Assembly (NCBI RefSeq): GCF_020782875.1 | Contig: NZ_JAJGBN010000003.1 | Coordinates: 1 to 64,000, forward strand | From: Allomuricauda sp. M10 | Lineage (GTDB): Bacteria; Bacteroidota; Bacteroidia; Flavobacteriales; Flavobacteriaceae | Reading direction: 5' to 3' | DNA: 64,000 bases | Shown: one piece after another, positions 51,749 through 61,157 of the stretch | Layout of the letters: every line of letters begins with the position of its first letter | How positions within the stretch are numbered: position 1 is the stretch's first letter | Position numbers and translations under genes: made by a program | Notes under the pieces: generated by a model | What the model was told of the DNA's origin: nothing | The model's database searches: none | Seen by the model: only the letters and a program-made list of their open reading frames with translations

Positions 51749-52927
51749 ATGAAGCCCGATTTATTTGAAGCCCCGGATTATTACAATCTCGATGATCTTT
51801 TTTCCGAAGAACACAAACTGGTCCGCGATGCGGCCCGACAGTGGGTAAAAAGGGACATATCCCCCATCATTGAGGAATTTGCCCAAAAGGCGGAGTTCCC
51901 CAAACAGATTATTGGCGGTTTAGCAGAAATCGGTGCTTTTGGTCCATACATTCCCGAACAATACGGAGGTGCTGGTTTAGATCAGATCAGTTACGGATTG
52001 ATCATGCAGGAAATTGAGCGTGGCGATAGTGGGGTGCGCTCCACGGCTTCTGTTCAATCCTCTTTGGTCATGTATCCCATTTATGCCTACGGTTCCGAAG
52101 AGCAAAGGCAAAAGTATCTGCCCAAACTGGCTTCTGGTGAATGGATGGGCTGCTTCGGACTTACCGAACCCAATCATGGTTCCAATCCCGGCGGAATGGA
52201 AACCAAGTTCAAGGATATGGGCGACCATTACCTTTTGAACGGTGCCAAACTCTGGATTTCCAATTCGCCCTTTGCCGATGTTGCAGTGGTTTGGGCCAAG
52301 AATGAAGAAGGAAGGATCCACGGTTTGATCGTGGAACGTGGTATGGAAGGTTTTTTCACTCCGGAAACCCACAACAAATGGTCGTTAAGGGCATCCGCCA
52401 CAGGAGAATTGATATTCGATAATGTAAAAGTGCCCAAGGAAAATTTACTTCCGGGGAAATCAGGTCTCGGTGCCCCACTGGGTTGTTTGGATTCCGCCCG
52501 ATATGGCATTGCTTGGGGAGCCATTGGTGCTGCCATGGATTGTTATGATACCGCCCTTCGTTATGCCAAGGAGCGCATTCAGTTCGGGAAACCCATCGCA
52601 GCCTTTCAACTGCAGCAGAAAAAATTGGCCGAAATGATTACGGAAATCACCAAAGCCCAATTGTTGGCGTTTCGTTTGGGGCAATTAAAGAATGAAGGAA
52701 AGGCTACAACGGCCCAAATTTCTATGGCCAAGCGGAACAATGTGGAAATGGCCATCAAGATTGCCCGTGAGGCAAGACAGATGTTGGGCGGTATGGGTAT
52801 CACAGGCGAATACAGCATCATGCGCCACATGATGAACCTCGAAAGTGTAATTACTTATGAAGGTACCCACGACATCCATCTGTTGATCACAGGGGCCGAT
52901 ATTACTGGAATTCCGGCTTTCAAATAA
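51749..52927 (+). CDS. Acyl-CoA dehydrogenase, glutaryl-CoA dehydrogenase-like
   Basis: The 392-residue flavoenzyme has all acyl-CoA dehydrogenase blocks: CFGLTEPNHGSNPGGMETK, WISNSPFADVAVVWA, KWSLRASATGELIFDNV and RIQFGKPIAAFQLQQ. The catalytic-base region YEGTHDIHLLITG is of the glutaryl-CoA type. It would oxidise and decarboxylate glutaryl-CoA in lysine/tryptophan breakdown. The upstream spacer 51604-51748 has a TATATTTG box (51636-51643) and a REP-like GGATGCTGAGTGGAGTCGAA. Confidence 0.92.
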   Translation: MKPDLFEAPDYYNLDDLFSEEHKLVRDAARQWVKRDISPIIEEFAQKAEFPKQIIGGLAEIGAFGPYIPEQYGGAGLDQISYGLIMQEIERGDSGVRSTASVQSSLVMYPIYAYGSEEQRQKYLPKLASGEWMGCFGLTEPNHGSNPGGMETKFKDMGDHYLLNGAKLWISNSPFADVAVVWAKNEEGRIHGLIVERGMEGFFTPETHNKWSLRASATGELIFDNVKVPKENLLPGKSGLGAPLGCLDSARYGIAWGAIGAAMDCYDTALRYAKERIQFGKPIAAFQLQQKKLAEMITEITKAQLLAFRLGQLKNEGKATTAQISMAKRNNVEMAIKIAREARQMLGGMGITGEYSIMRHMMNLESVITYEGTHDIHLLITGADITGIPAFK

Positions 52928-52931
52928 CAGG

Positions 52932-55232
52932 TTAGGTTACTTTTTCCACGGTAACCCTGATGGATTTACTGATCGGGGTGTGACTCTTGTCCGCAAAATG
53001 GTTGTAGGGCACCAGCATGTTCGTTTCCGGGAAATAAGCAGCCATGTTCCCTTTGGGAATGTCGTAAGGGATGACCAAGAATTGTTCAGCCGTGCGTTTG
53101 ATGCCATCGTAAAGGCTATGCAGGTTGACCACATCCAGTTTTTGCAATTTTCTCTTGTCCATATCCTTCTGGTTCATGAAAACAACCCGGCGTTCATTGT
53201 GGATGCCGCGATAGCGGTCGTTCAGACCGTAAATTGTGGTATTGAATTGGTCATGTGACCGAATCGTCATCAACAACAATTCATCCTTTTGGAGCTGATG
53301 GTCCGGTAAGGTGTTGAAGGTGAGTTGGGCCTTTCCGTTGGGCAACATTCGAAAATTGCGTTCCCTCACATTGTTGGGCAGGTAATAGCCAAAACCTTTG
53401 GAGCGTTCGCTTGTGTTGTCAAAACCCTTCACCACTTTGTCTATATAACTTCGGATGAGATTGTAATCCTGACCCATGGCAAACCAATCCACGGAATGGT
53501 TGCCCCGGAAATAGGTGTGGGCCAACAAGGCGATGATTTCAGGTTCACTTTTGATGTGTTCCGAAGCTGGTTTCAACAATCCCTTGCTTTGGCGCACCTT
53601 GCCCGTGCTGCTTTCCATGGTCAAAAATTGAAGAGAGCCGTTTTTTTCGTCCTTTTCCGATCGTCCGAAAGTGGGTAACAACAGGGCAGTTTTACCGGTG
53701 ACCAAATGACTGCGGTTCAGTTTGGTGCTGACCTGTACCGTTAAGCTGCAATTTTGAAGGGCTTCGGCTGTATATTGCGTATCCGAAGCTGCCATTAAAA
53801 AATTGCCTCCCAAGCAAAAAAATACTTTCGCCATATTTTCATGCATGGCCTCTATGGCTTTCACGGTATCGTAACCAGGTTCTGTTGGCGGTTCAAATTG
53901 AAGGTGTTCGCGTATTTTTTCGTTCAGGGTTTTGTTCACATAGTGCATGATGCCCACGGAGCGATCACCTTGTACGTTACTGTGTCCACGTACGGGGCAA
54001 GTACCTGCAAATGGTTTTCCAATGGACCCCTTCAGCAATAGAATGTTCACGTATTCCTGAATGCACTGCACTGCATTTTTGTGTTGGGTAAGCCCCATGG
54101 CCCAACAAACGATGATTTTCGATTTTTTTGCCAACAATTGTACTACATGGTCAATTTTACGCATGGAAACCCCGGTTCTTCGCTGCAAGGATTCCATGTC
54201 ATATATGGCCAGATCCTCTAAAAGTGCATCATACCCATCCACATGGTCCACAATGAATTCATGATCTAGCACATGATGGGTTTTGGCATCCAAGGCGACC
54301 AATTTTTTCAAAATGAGTTTGGCCAAGGCGATATCCTCATTGATCTTAACAGGCAAATGGATGTCTGCCATGGCCTGTCCACTCCCTAACATGTCCGATA
54401 CGCTCTGCGGATTTTTAAAATGGACCAAACCAGTTTCGGCCAAGGGGTTGATGCTGACAATTTTCCCGCCGTTGCGTTTGCATTTTTCCAGTGCCGATAG
54501 CATCCTGGGATGGTTGGTGCCAGGGTTTTGTCCCACCACTAAAATGACTTCCGCGCCATAAAGGTCATCCAAGGTCACGGAACCTTTGCCGATTCCCAAG
54601 GTTTCAGAAAGGGCCACACCAGATGATTCGTGACACATATTGGAGCAATCCGGCATATTATTGGTGCCAAATGCCCTTGCGAACATGCCATAAATAAAGG
54701 CTGCCTCGTTGCTGGATCTTCCGGAAGTATAGAAAATGGCCTCGTTGGGATCGTTGAGTTGGTGCAGCTCATCGGAAATCAGCTCAAAAACCTCTTGCCA
54801 AGCAATGGGCTCGTAATAAATACTGCCCGGTTTTAGTACCAAGGGTTCCACGACCCTTCCCAATTTGTTCAGTTCGTAATCACTAAGTTTAGATAACTCC
54901 TCTACGGAATGTTGGGCAAAAAAATCCGCTCCGATATGCTCTTTGGTAGCTTCATCGGCCAAGGCCTTGGCCCCATTTTCACAATATTCGGCAATTTTGG
55001 AGGGATGTTCTGGAACCGGCCAGGCGCAGCTCGGACATCGAAACCCGTCCTCTTGGTTCATTTCAAGCAGGGCCTTCATGGATTTGGCAATGCCCATTTC
55101 CTTAAAACTATGCCGAAGCGCTTCGGTTACGCCCAAAAGTCCGGCCGCGGTATGCATGGGTTCCTTAAGTTTCAATCCAGTGAACCGAATGTCGCCGGTC
55201 AATGAAATGTTCCGTTTGATGTCTTTATCCAT
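52932..55232 (-). CDS. YdeP-type molybdopterin oxidoreductase (FdhF family)
   Basis: The 766-residue protein has an N-terminal CPSCAWPVPEHP motif, molybdopterin-binding regions (YTSGRSSNEAAFIYGMFARA, VVGQNPGTNHPRM, INPLAE) and a C-terminal MGD-binding domain. This layout is that of the FdhF/YdeP family, related to formate dehydrogenase H but with a different N-terminal region. It would transfer electrons with a molybdenum cofactor; the substrate is unknown and acid-stress links are known only for the E. coli homologue. It follows the next gene on the same strand by 9 nt. Confidence 0.92.
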   Translation of the reverse strand: MDKDIKRNISLTGDIRFTGLKLKEPMHTAAGLLGVTEALRHSFKEMGIAKSMKALLEMNQEDGFRCPSCAWPVPEHPSKIAEYCENGAKALADEATKEHIGADFFAQHSVEELSKLSDYELNKLGRVVEPLVLKPGSIYYEPIAWQEVFELISDELHQLNDPNEAIFYTSGRSSNEAAFIYGMFARAFGTNNMPDCSNMCHESSGVALSETLGIGKGSVTLDDLYGAEVILVVGQNPGTNHPRMLSALEKCKRNGGKIVSINPLAETGLVHFKNPQSVSDMLGSGQAMADIHLPVKINEDIALAKLILKKLVALDAKTHHVLDHEFIVDHVDGYDALLEDLAIYDMESLQRRTGVSMRKIDHVVQLLAKKSKIIVCWAMGLTQHKNAVQCIQEYVNILLLKGSIGKPFAGTCPVRGHSNVQGDRSVGIMHYVNKTLNEKIREHLQFEPPTEPGYDTVKAIEAMHENMAKVFFCLGGNFLMAASDTQYTAEALQNCSLTVQVSTKLNRSHLVTGKTALLLPTFGRSEKDEKNGSLQFLTMESSTGKVRQSKGLLKPASEHIKSEPEIIALLAHTYFRGNHSVDWFAMGQDYNLIRSYIDKVVKGFDNTSERSKGFGYYLPNNVRERNFRMLPNGKAQLTFNTLPDHQLQKDELLLMTIRSHDQFNTTIYGLNDRYRGIHNERRVVFMNQKDMDKRKLQKLDVVNLHSLYDGIKRTAEQFLVIPYDIPKGNMAAYFPETNMLVPYNHFADKSHTPISKSIRVTVEKVT

Positions 55233-55241
55233 GAGTTGGGC

Positions 55242-55610
55242 TTAGCATTGCAATTTTGGGTTGGGGTAATTGTCCGATTGGTCTTCTGCAGTGTTTTCCA
55301 AACAGGCAAAGTCTTTTTCTACGAGAAGATGGAGTTTTTTCCCTTCGGACAGTGGCATTTCATGTTCAAAACCCACGGTCTCCTTTTGGAACCATTCCCT
55401 GCCTTCCGTTTCCGGTATGGATAGCACTATTTCGTTGTGGGCATAGGCCGCTTGAAGGTTTTGTATCCCTTTCATCAACTGCACCCGATATTGAAAAGCG
55501 TGTGTGCCAAATTCGGTGATTTCCTGTACCGATCCGATTTCGGATAACAGTTTCACTTCACTTTGGGTCAATCGAAAACGCACTGAATTGCCTTTGATTC
55601 GTATCTTCAT
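55242..55610 (-). CDS. DUF7009-like protein
   Basis: The 122-residue protein begins MKIRIKGNSVRFRLTQSEV and has VQEITEFGTHAFQYRVQL. I tentatively assign it to DUF7009, from memory a small family found beside molybdoproteins in Bacteroidota. It is in an operon with the YdeP-type oxidoreductase, so a maturation or targeting role is likely. It has no signal peptide. It is divergent from umuC. Confidence 0.75.
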   Translation of the reverse strand: MKIRIKGNSVRFRLTQSEVKLLSEIGSVQEITEFGTHAFQYRVQLMKGIQNLQAAYAHNEIVLSIPETEGREWFQKETVGFEHEMPLSEGKKLHLLVEKDFACLENTAEDQSDNYPNPKLQC

Positions 55611-55619
55611 TACAACAAA

Positions 55620-55640
55620 TTTCCTATGTAATTTAGGAAA
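55620..55640. promoter_or_regulatory. Inverted repeat before umuC, possible SOS operator
   Basis: TTTCCTA (55620-55626), seven central bases, TAGGAAA (55634-55640): perfect 7-bp arms. It lies 18 nt before the umuC ATG and 10 nt from the divergent DUF7009-like start, where a repressor site would block transcription. Confidence 0.5.
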
Positions 55641-55658
55641 AATCGAGTACTTTGGAGC

Positions 55659-56918
55659 ATGTTTGCCTTGGTGGATTGTAATAACTTCTATGCTTCGTGT
55701 GAACGGGCCTTTCAGCCTCAGTTCAATAACGTTCCCGTGGCTATTTTATCCAATAATGATGGTTGTTTCATTTCGCGCAGCGATGAAGCCAAAGAAGCAG
55801 GATTGCCGATGGGTGCCCCGGCTTTCAAATATCGAAAGTTCTGTGAGGACAATGGTATCAAGATCTTTTCCTCCAATTATCCCTTGTATGGTGACATGAG
55901 TACGCGTGTGATGAACATTTTGGGCACATTCACCCCGGACATGGAAGTGTACAGTGTGGATGAAGCTTTTTTAAAGTTTGATGGTTTTAAGAGTTATGAT
56001 TTTGAGGCTTATGGAAGGGAAATCCAACGAACCGTTCAAAAGTGTACCGGAATTCCCATCAGTATAGGAATAGCACCCACAAAAGCCTTGGCAAAGGTTG
56101 CCAATAAAATTGCCAAAAAGTTGAGGTCCAAAACAGGAGGTGTATATGTGATTCAATCCGAAGAAAGACGCATAAAAGCACTAAAATGGACCAAGATTGA
56201 GACGGTTTGGGGAATTGGGCATGGGAATTTAAAACGGGTACAGACCCAAAACGTAAAAACCGCCTATGACTTTACCCAATTGTCGGATGAATGGGTGAGA
56301 AAACAAATGGCGATCATAGGGTTGAGGTTGAAAAAGGACTTGCAGGGCATCCCAACGTTGGATTTGGATGATGATACCCGGGACAAAAAGGCCATTGCTA
56401 CCACAAGAAGTTTTGAAAGTACCTATTCCGATATCGAAAATATCAAAGAGCGTATCTCCACCTTTGCCAGCAGCTGTGCCGAAAAATTGCGGAACCAGGG
56501 CAGTAGTTGCAACCATATTGTGGTGCTTTTGAGAAGCGACAGACATAAAAAGGACGAACCACAGGACAGAAGCAGTGTTATTGTTACATTGCCTTATGCC
56601 ACGGATTCAAGCTTGACCATAAGCAGCTATGCAGTTAAGGCTGCGATTTCTATATTCAGGCCAGGAATCAAATACAAGAGGGCAGGGGTCATTGTATCCG
56701 GTTTGGTGCCCACCAGTGCAAGGCAATTGGATTTATTTCTGTCCGAAAATCCAAAGCACCATAAGATCATGGAGGTGATGGATGGTATCAATGATAAGTA
56801 TGGGGGTTACAAGATGAAGATTGCCAACCAAGATTTGGAAAGAACCTGGAAAATGCGTCAAGAACACCTTTCGCCAAGGTACACCACAAACATCAATGAA
56901 ATTATTACGGTGAAATGA
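55659..56918 (+). CDS. umuC: Y-family DNA polymerase V subunit UmuC
   Basis: The 419-residue translesion polymerase has the palm start FALVDCNNFYASCERAF, the catalytic YSVDEAFL motif, the thumb with ISIGIAPTKALAKVANKIAK and a little-finger domain (about 240-360). It replicates across damaged DNA with reduced fidelity together with cleaved UmuD. Its stop overlaps the umuD ATG by 4 nt (ATGA), and umuC comes first, the reverse of E. coli. Confidence 0.95.
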   Translation: MFALVDCNNFYASCERAFQPQFNNVPVAILSNNDGCFISRSDEAKEAGLPMGAPAFKYRKFCEDNGIKIFSSNYPLYGDMSTRVMNILGTFTPDMEVYSVDEAFLKFDGFKSYDFEAYGREIQRTVQKCTGIPISIGIAPTKALAKVANKIAKKLRSKTGGVYVIQSEERRIKALKWTKIETVWGIGHGNLKRVQTQNVKTAYDFTQLSDEWVRKQMAIIGLRLKKDLQGIPTLDLDDDTRDKKAIATTRSFESTYSDIENIKERISTFASSCAEKLRNQGSSCNHIVVLLRSDRHKKDEPQDRSSVIVTLPYATDSSLTISSYAVKAAISIFRPGIKYKRAGVIVSGLVPTSARQLDLFLSENPKHHKIMEVMDGINDKYGGYKMKIANQDLERTWKMRQEHLSPRYTTNINEIITVK

Positions 56919-57364
56919 CCCCTAAAAAACCGACAAACACAGAATCACTCACTTTTTTTTCTCCCGATGAGGAAGGGGAAATGGGCATTCCTCTGTCCAA
57001 TAATACCGTTTCTGCAGGGTTTCCTTCCCCTGCGGATGATTTTAAGGAAAAGCGGATCAGTCTTGATCATACATTAATCAAAAATAAGGAGTCCACTTTC
57101 TATGCGAGGGTGAGTGGAAAATCGATGATCGGGGCTGGGCTCGATGACGGAGATCTTTTGGTCATAGATCGGAGCTTGGAGGCGGAGCATGGCAAAATAG
57201 CCGTTTGCTTTTTGGATGGGGAATTCACGGTAAAACGATTGCATATTGAAAAGAATGCCATCACATTGATGCCCGAAAATGAAAATTACAAACCCATAAA
57301 AGTCTCCAAGGATAGCGATTTATTGATTTGGGGAGTGGTCACTTATGTCATAAAAGCACTATAG
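56915..57364 (+). CDS. umuD: UmuD-like S24 self-cleaving protein
   Basis: The 149-residue protein has the cleavage site Ala34-Gly35 (TVSAGFPSPA), the catalytic Ser70 (VSGKSMIGAGLDDGD) and Lys107 (GEFTVKRLH). RecA-stimulated cleavage would make UmuD', the partner of UmuC. The N-terminal arm is a little longer than in E. coli. It is co-translated with umuC. Confidence 0.95.
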   Translation: MTPKKPTNTESLTFFSPDEEGEMGIPLSNNTVSAGFPSPADDFKEKRISLDHTLIKNKESTFYARVSGKSMIGAGLDDGDLLVIDRSLEAEHGKIAVCFLDGEFTVKRLHIEKNAITLMPENENYKPIKVSKDSDLLIWGVVTYVIKAL

Positions 57365-57535
57365 CCAATAGATTTCTCAGTCGCAAGCTCTTTCGAAATG
57401 ACGTTGGAGTTGTTAGGTATATGAAACAAACAGTGAATTTTGTTACTGACAATCATAGATTGGTTTGTCATTTCGAACGAATGTGAGAAATCTAATATCA
57501 TATTTGGATAGCTTTCTGAGGTTGGATAGGCATGG

Positions 57536-57645
57536 GTCATCTCGAGCTGTCATCCTGAGCACAGTCGAAGGAGCAGTTGAGAGATAGTTTTTGAAAGCAG
57601 CAATTTTGTGAGGTCTCGACTGCGCTCGACCCGACAATAGACGTT
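57536..57645. repeat. REP elements
   Basis: Two related motifs: TCATCCTGAGCACAGTCGAA (about 57550) and GGTCTCGACTGCGCTCGACC (57612-57631). The core is that of 16514-16585 and 57905-57966. Confidence 0.7.
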
Positions 57646-57718
57646 GAATTTAAAAGGCTTGATTTCAAAAAGGAGCTTTAGAAACATATAAATCCAAAAC
57701 CTTTACTATCTTTGTCCT

Positions 57719-57813
57719 GTTGTGTTGGATTTCAATCCCAGCGATTGGAATCAGGTTGAAGCATCGAAGCGATGCTTGCCAATGAAAGGCTTTCCGTTTG
57801 GAAGGCTTTTTTT
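57719..57813 (+). ncRNA. Candidate small RNA
   Basis: In a coding-free spacer a TATCTTTG box (57707-57714) is followed 5 nt later by about 95 nt of structured sequence. A perfect 8-bp hairpin AAGCATCG/CGATGCTT (57759-57777) and a terminator-like hairpin AAAGGCTTTCC/GGAAGGCTTTT (57785-57810, two G-U pairs, then TTTTTTT) close it. No frame of any length lies inside. No TTG at the -33 distance is seen. It may be a known Flavobacteria RNA family; I cannot tell. Confidence 0.5.
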
Positions 57814-57904
57814 GTTTGTGAAACCCAATTTTGAACTTAATTCTTAATTGGTGTTTGAACAAATTCCGCTCTGCAGCGGAATCTTTTCCAAATGGATTAT
57901 AAAA

Positions 57905-57966
57905 GTTGCCAGGTCGAGCGCAGTCGAGACCTAGACAGTAAGACCTCTCGACTGTGCTCAACCTGA
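57905..57966. repeat. REP elements
   Basis: AGGTCGAGCGCAGTCGAGACC (palindromic, about 57909-57930) and CTCTCGACTGTGCTCAACCT (about 57944). The spacer 57365-58159 also repeats CATTTCGAAC...GTGAGAAATCT-like motifs. Apart from the candidate RNA I see no gene there. Confidence 0.7.
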
Positions 57967-58159
57967 CATATGCTGTCTACATAAAAAGGAATTAGTGAAA
58001 ATTGGTGAAATTCGTGTCAAACCATTCCTTGCATTAGATTCTTCACTCCGTTCAGAATGACAATTGGATTCCTCAATTGTTGATAAGCTACTCATTTCGA
58101 ACCGAATCCAGATGGTTGTCGGGAGTGTGAGAAATCTGAGAAGACGATTTAAGGTAATG

Positions 58160-59134
58160 TCAACTCCCTGAAACCGTATGCGCTACATGGTGCACCAAAG
58201 AAGCGGCCAGTTTGGCTGTTTGTCCGTCAATGTCGTATTTGGGGTTCATCTCGGCAATATCCAAACTGATCAGTTTACCGGTGGACATAATGGTCTTTAG
58301 GCATTCCAAAACAATGTGTGGGGTAAAACCCATGGGCGAGGCTGCACTGACTCCTGGCGCAAACGCCGAGGAAAACCCGTCAAGGTCGATGGTCACGTAC
58401 ACCTGATCCACGTTTTTCGCAAAAGCATTGATCCAAGTGGTGATTTCTTGTAACAGAGGAACTTGAAAGGTGTCGTTCATGACATAAGTAACATCCAGAT
58501 CCCGGGCTGTTTGAAAAAGATTACGGTCATTGGCATCTTTTCGGATACCGAGGCAGAGGTAATTAAAATCGATGCCTTCTTTCAGGCAATCTTGGGCAAT
58601 CTGATAAAATGGGGTGCCCGAATTGCTCTGTTCCGTATTTTTTCGAAGATCAAAATGGGCATCAAAATTAATGATACCGATGGTCTGGCCTTCTTTTTTT
58701 GTATCCAGATACTTTTTGATGCCACAATAATGTCCATAGGCCATATCGTGCCCGCCACCCAACACAATAGGAAATTGCTTTTTCTCCAAAAGAGTGGCAA
58801 CGGCTTCGGCAAGTTGGTCCTGGGATGCTTCCATATCACTGTTGGTGCAGGTGATGGAGCCTACATCGTGCAACAAAACATGACTGGCCAAGTGGTTGGG
58901 CATTTTTCCAAAACTACTTTTTATGGCATCCGGACCATCTACGGCACCGACCCGACCTTGGTTACGGTGTACCCCGGCATCACAGGCATAGCCCAGTAAA
59001 GCAATTGATTTTTTCTGGGCTTCGGGAATTTCGGTCAATGGAGTGCAATGCACTTTTTCGTGGAGGTACAGCCACTTGTTGGAAATGCGTCCAGTCCAGA
59101 GGTTCTTTTTTGGGGGCTCGTAGTGTTTCATCAC
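58160..59134 (-). CDS. hutG: Formimidoylglutamase
   Basis: The 324-residue ureohydrolase-fold enzyme converts N-formimidoyl-L-glutamate to glutamate and formamide, the last step of this histidine-degradation route. Manganese ligands are visible: His in LGGGHDMAYG, Asp-His-Asp in INFDAHFDLR and Asp in TIDLDGFSS. It starts 1 nt after hutU and ends the operon. Confidence 0.95.
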   Translation of the reverse strand: MMKHYEPPKKNLWTGRISNKWLYLHEKVHCTPLTEIPEAQKKSIALLGYACDAGVHRNQGRVGAVDGPDAIKSSFGKMPNHLASHVLLHDVGSITCTNSDMEASQDQLAEAVATLLEKKQFPIVLGGGHDMAYGHYCGIKKYLDTKKEGQTIGIINFDAHFDLRKNTEQSNSGTPFYQIAQDCLKEGIDFNYLCLGIRKDANDRNLFQTARDLDVTYVMNDTFQVPLLQEITTWINAFAKNVDQVYVTIDLDGFSSAFAPGVSAASPMGFTPHIVLECLKTIMSTGKLISLDIAEMNPKYDIDGQTAKLAASLVHHVAHTVSGS

Positions 59135-59135
59135 A

Positions 59136-61157
59136 TTAAAAAAGGTCGTCCAGTATATTCGGTTCCACCAGATTGGGCAAAGTTACCCTTAAATTTGGAG
59201 TACGATCCATTTCTCGTTGAATGGCAAACAACGCTTCTTTGTTGCGGGCCCAACTTCTTCGGGAAATACCATTGTTCACATCGTAGAACAACATCTTTTT
59301 CAATCGGTTGGAGGCTTCCTCCGAACCATCCAGTACCATACCAAAACCTCCGTTGATGACTTCTCCCCAACCCACACCGCCACCATTGTGGATGGATACC
59401 CAGGTAGCTCCTCTAAAACTATCGCCAATGACATTATGGATGGCCATATCCGCGGTGAACTTGCTGCCATCATAAATATTGCTAGTCTCTCGAAAAGGGG
59501 AATCGGTTCCGCTTACATCATGATGATCACGGCCCAAAACCACCGGGGCACTGATTTCACCGTTGGCAATGGCCGTATTGAAGGCATCGGCAATCTTGCT
59601 TCGTCCTTCGGCATCGGCGTAAAGGATACGTGCCTGGGAACCGACTACCAATTTGTTCTGCTCCGCTTCGGATATCCATTTGATGTTGTCCTGCATCTGT
59701 TGTTGGATTTCCTCCGGGGCTTCGGCCTTGATTTCGTTCATGACCGCCAATGCAATGGCATCCGTTTTTTGAAGGTCTTTTGGATTGCCCGAAGTACACA
59801 CCCATCTAAAAGGTCCAAAACCATAATCAAAACACATGGGCCCCAAAATATCCTGTACGTAGGATGGGTATCTAAAATCGATATTGTTCCCCGCCATCAC
59901 ATCGCCACCGGCGCGGGAAACTTCCAACAAAAAGGCATTCCCGTAATCAAAAAAGTAAGTGCCTTTCGCTGTATGCTTGTTGATGGCATTGATTTGTCTT
60001 CTGAGGGATTCCTGTACTTTTTCCTTGAACGCTTCGGGATTTTCGACCATCAAGGTATTCGCTTCTTCAAAGGAAAGCCCAACGGGATAATACCCACCTG
60101 CCCAAGGATTGTGTAAGGAAGTCTGATCGGAACCCAGGTGCACAAAAATGCCCTCTTCATAAAAATGCTCCCAAACATCCACCACATTACCAATGTAGGC
60201 CAAGGAGACGGTTTCTTGGTTGGCTATGGCCTCTTTTACCCTAACCATCAACAATTGAAGGTCTACCAAAAGTTCATCCACCCAACCTTGCTCGTGCCGT
60301 TTTTTGGCTGCTTCTGGATTCACTTCGGCACAAACGGTAATACAACCAGCAATGTTTCCGGCCTTGGGCTGCGCCCCGCTCATACCACCCAATCCTGCGG
60401 TCAGAAACACTTTCCCCTTTGGGGAATCGTTCTTGTCCAATACTTTTCGGAAGGCGTTCATTACGGTAATGGCCGTTCCGTGTACAATCCCTTGCGGGCC
60501 AATGTACATGTAGGAACCGGCAGTCATTTGTCCGTATTGCGTAACGCCCAAGGCGTTGAATTTTTCCCAGTCATCAGGTTTGGAGTAGTTGGGGATCATC
60601 ATCCCGTTGGTGACCACCACCCTTGGGGATTCCTTGGATGATGGGAACAATCCCATCGGATGTCCGGAATACATGTGTAAAGTCTGTTCCTCTGTCATGG
60701 TAGCCAAATATTTCATGGTCAACAGGTATTGAGCCCAATTTTGAAAAACAGCCCCGTTGCCCCCATACGTGATGAGTTCTTCGGGATGTTGCGCCACGGC
60801 GGGGTTCAAATTGTTTTGGATCATCAGCATAATGGCCGCCGACTGATGGGTTTTGGCAGGATATTCCGAAATAGGCCGGGCATACATATCATACTCCGGT
60901 TTAAAGCGGTACATATAGATCCTTCCATACGTTTTAAGCTCATCGGCGAATTCTTGTGCGAGTTCCGCATGCCATGCTTTTGGAAAATAACGCAGCGCAT
61001 TTTGCACGGCAAGTTTCTTCTCTTCTTTGGAGAGGATATCTTTTCGTTTGGGCGCTGGGTTCCCATTTTTGGGATAGGGTCTTTTAGCGGGAAGTTGCTC
61101 TGGGATTCCTTGTAATATCTGTGTTTGAAAATCGGTCAATGTTGTGGTCATGCTCAA
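59136..61157 (-). CDS. hutU: Urocanate hydratase
   Basis: The 673-residue NAD-dependent enzyme hydrates urocanate to 4-imidazolone-5-propionate. Marks: YSGHPMGLFPS, the NAD-loop AGLGGMSGAQPKAG, and CTSGNPKDLQ near residue 450. Its length exceeds the ~555-residue HutU of E. coli relatives and matches the Bacteroidota/eukaryote-like long form. It overlaps the hutI stop by 4 nt, so translation is coupled. Confidence 0.96.
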   Translation of the reverse strand: MSMTTTLTDFQTQILQGIPEQLPAKRPYPKNGNPAPKRKDILSKEEKKLAVQNALRYFPKAWHAELAQEFADELKTYGRIYMYRFKPEYDMYARPISEYPAKTHQSAAIMLMIQNNLNPAVAQHPEELITYGGNGAVFQNWAQYLLTMKYLATMTEEQTLHMYSGHPMGLFPSSKESPRVVVTNGMMIPNYSKPDDWEKFNALGVTQYGQMTAGSYMYIGPQGIVHGTAITVMNAFRKVLDKNDSPKGKVFLTAGLGGMSGAQPKAGNIAGCITVCAEVNPEAAKKRHEQGWVDELLVDLQLLMVRVKEAIANQETVSLAYIGNVVDVWEHFYEEGIFVHLGSDQTSLHNPWAGGYYPVGLSFEEANTLMVENPEAFKEKVQESLRRQINAINKHTAKGTYFFDYGNAFLLEVSRAGGDVMAGNNIDFRYPSYVQDILGPMCFDYGFGPFRWVCTSGNPKDLQKTDAIALAVMNEIKAEAPEEIQQQMQDNIKWISEAEQNKLVVGSQARILYADAEGRSKIADAFNTAIANGEISAPVVLGRDHHDVSGTDSPFRETSNIYDGSKFTADMAIHNVIGDSFRGATWVSIHNGGGVGWGEVINGGFGMVLDGSEEASNRLKKMLFYDVNNGISRRSWARNKEALFAIQREMDRTPNLRVTLPNLVEPNILDDLF

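Noticed and set aside
52937..53678. Small open frames in the ydeP-like gene
   Set aside because: Overlap the molybdoprotein in other frames and have no start context or domain.
57665..57961. Minus-strand 98-codon open frame
   Set aside because: Crosses REP elements and the candidate RNA hairpins, has no domain and reads like a chance frame.
59217..60116. Plus-strand open frame opposite hutU
   Set aside because: Antisense shadow; hutU is intact and complete.
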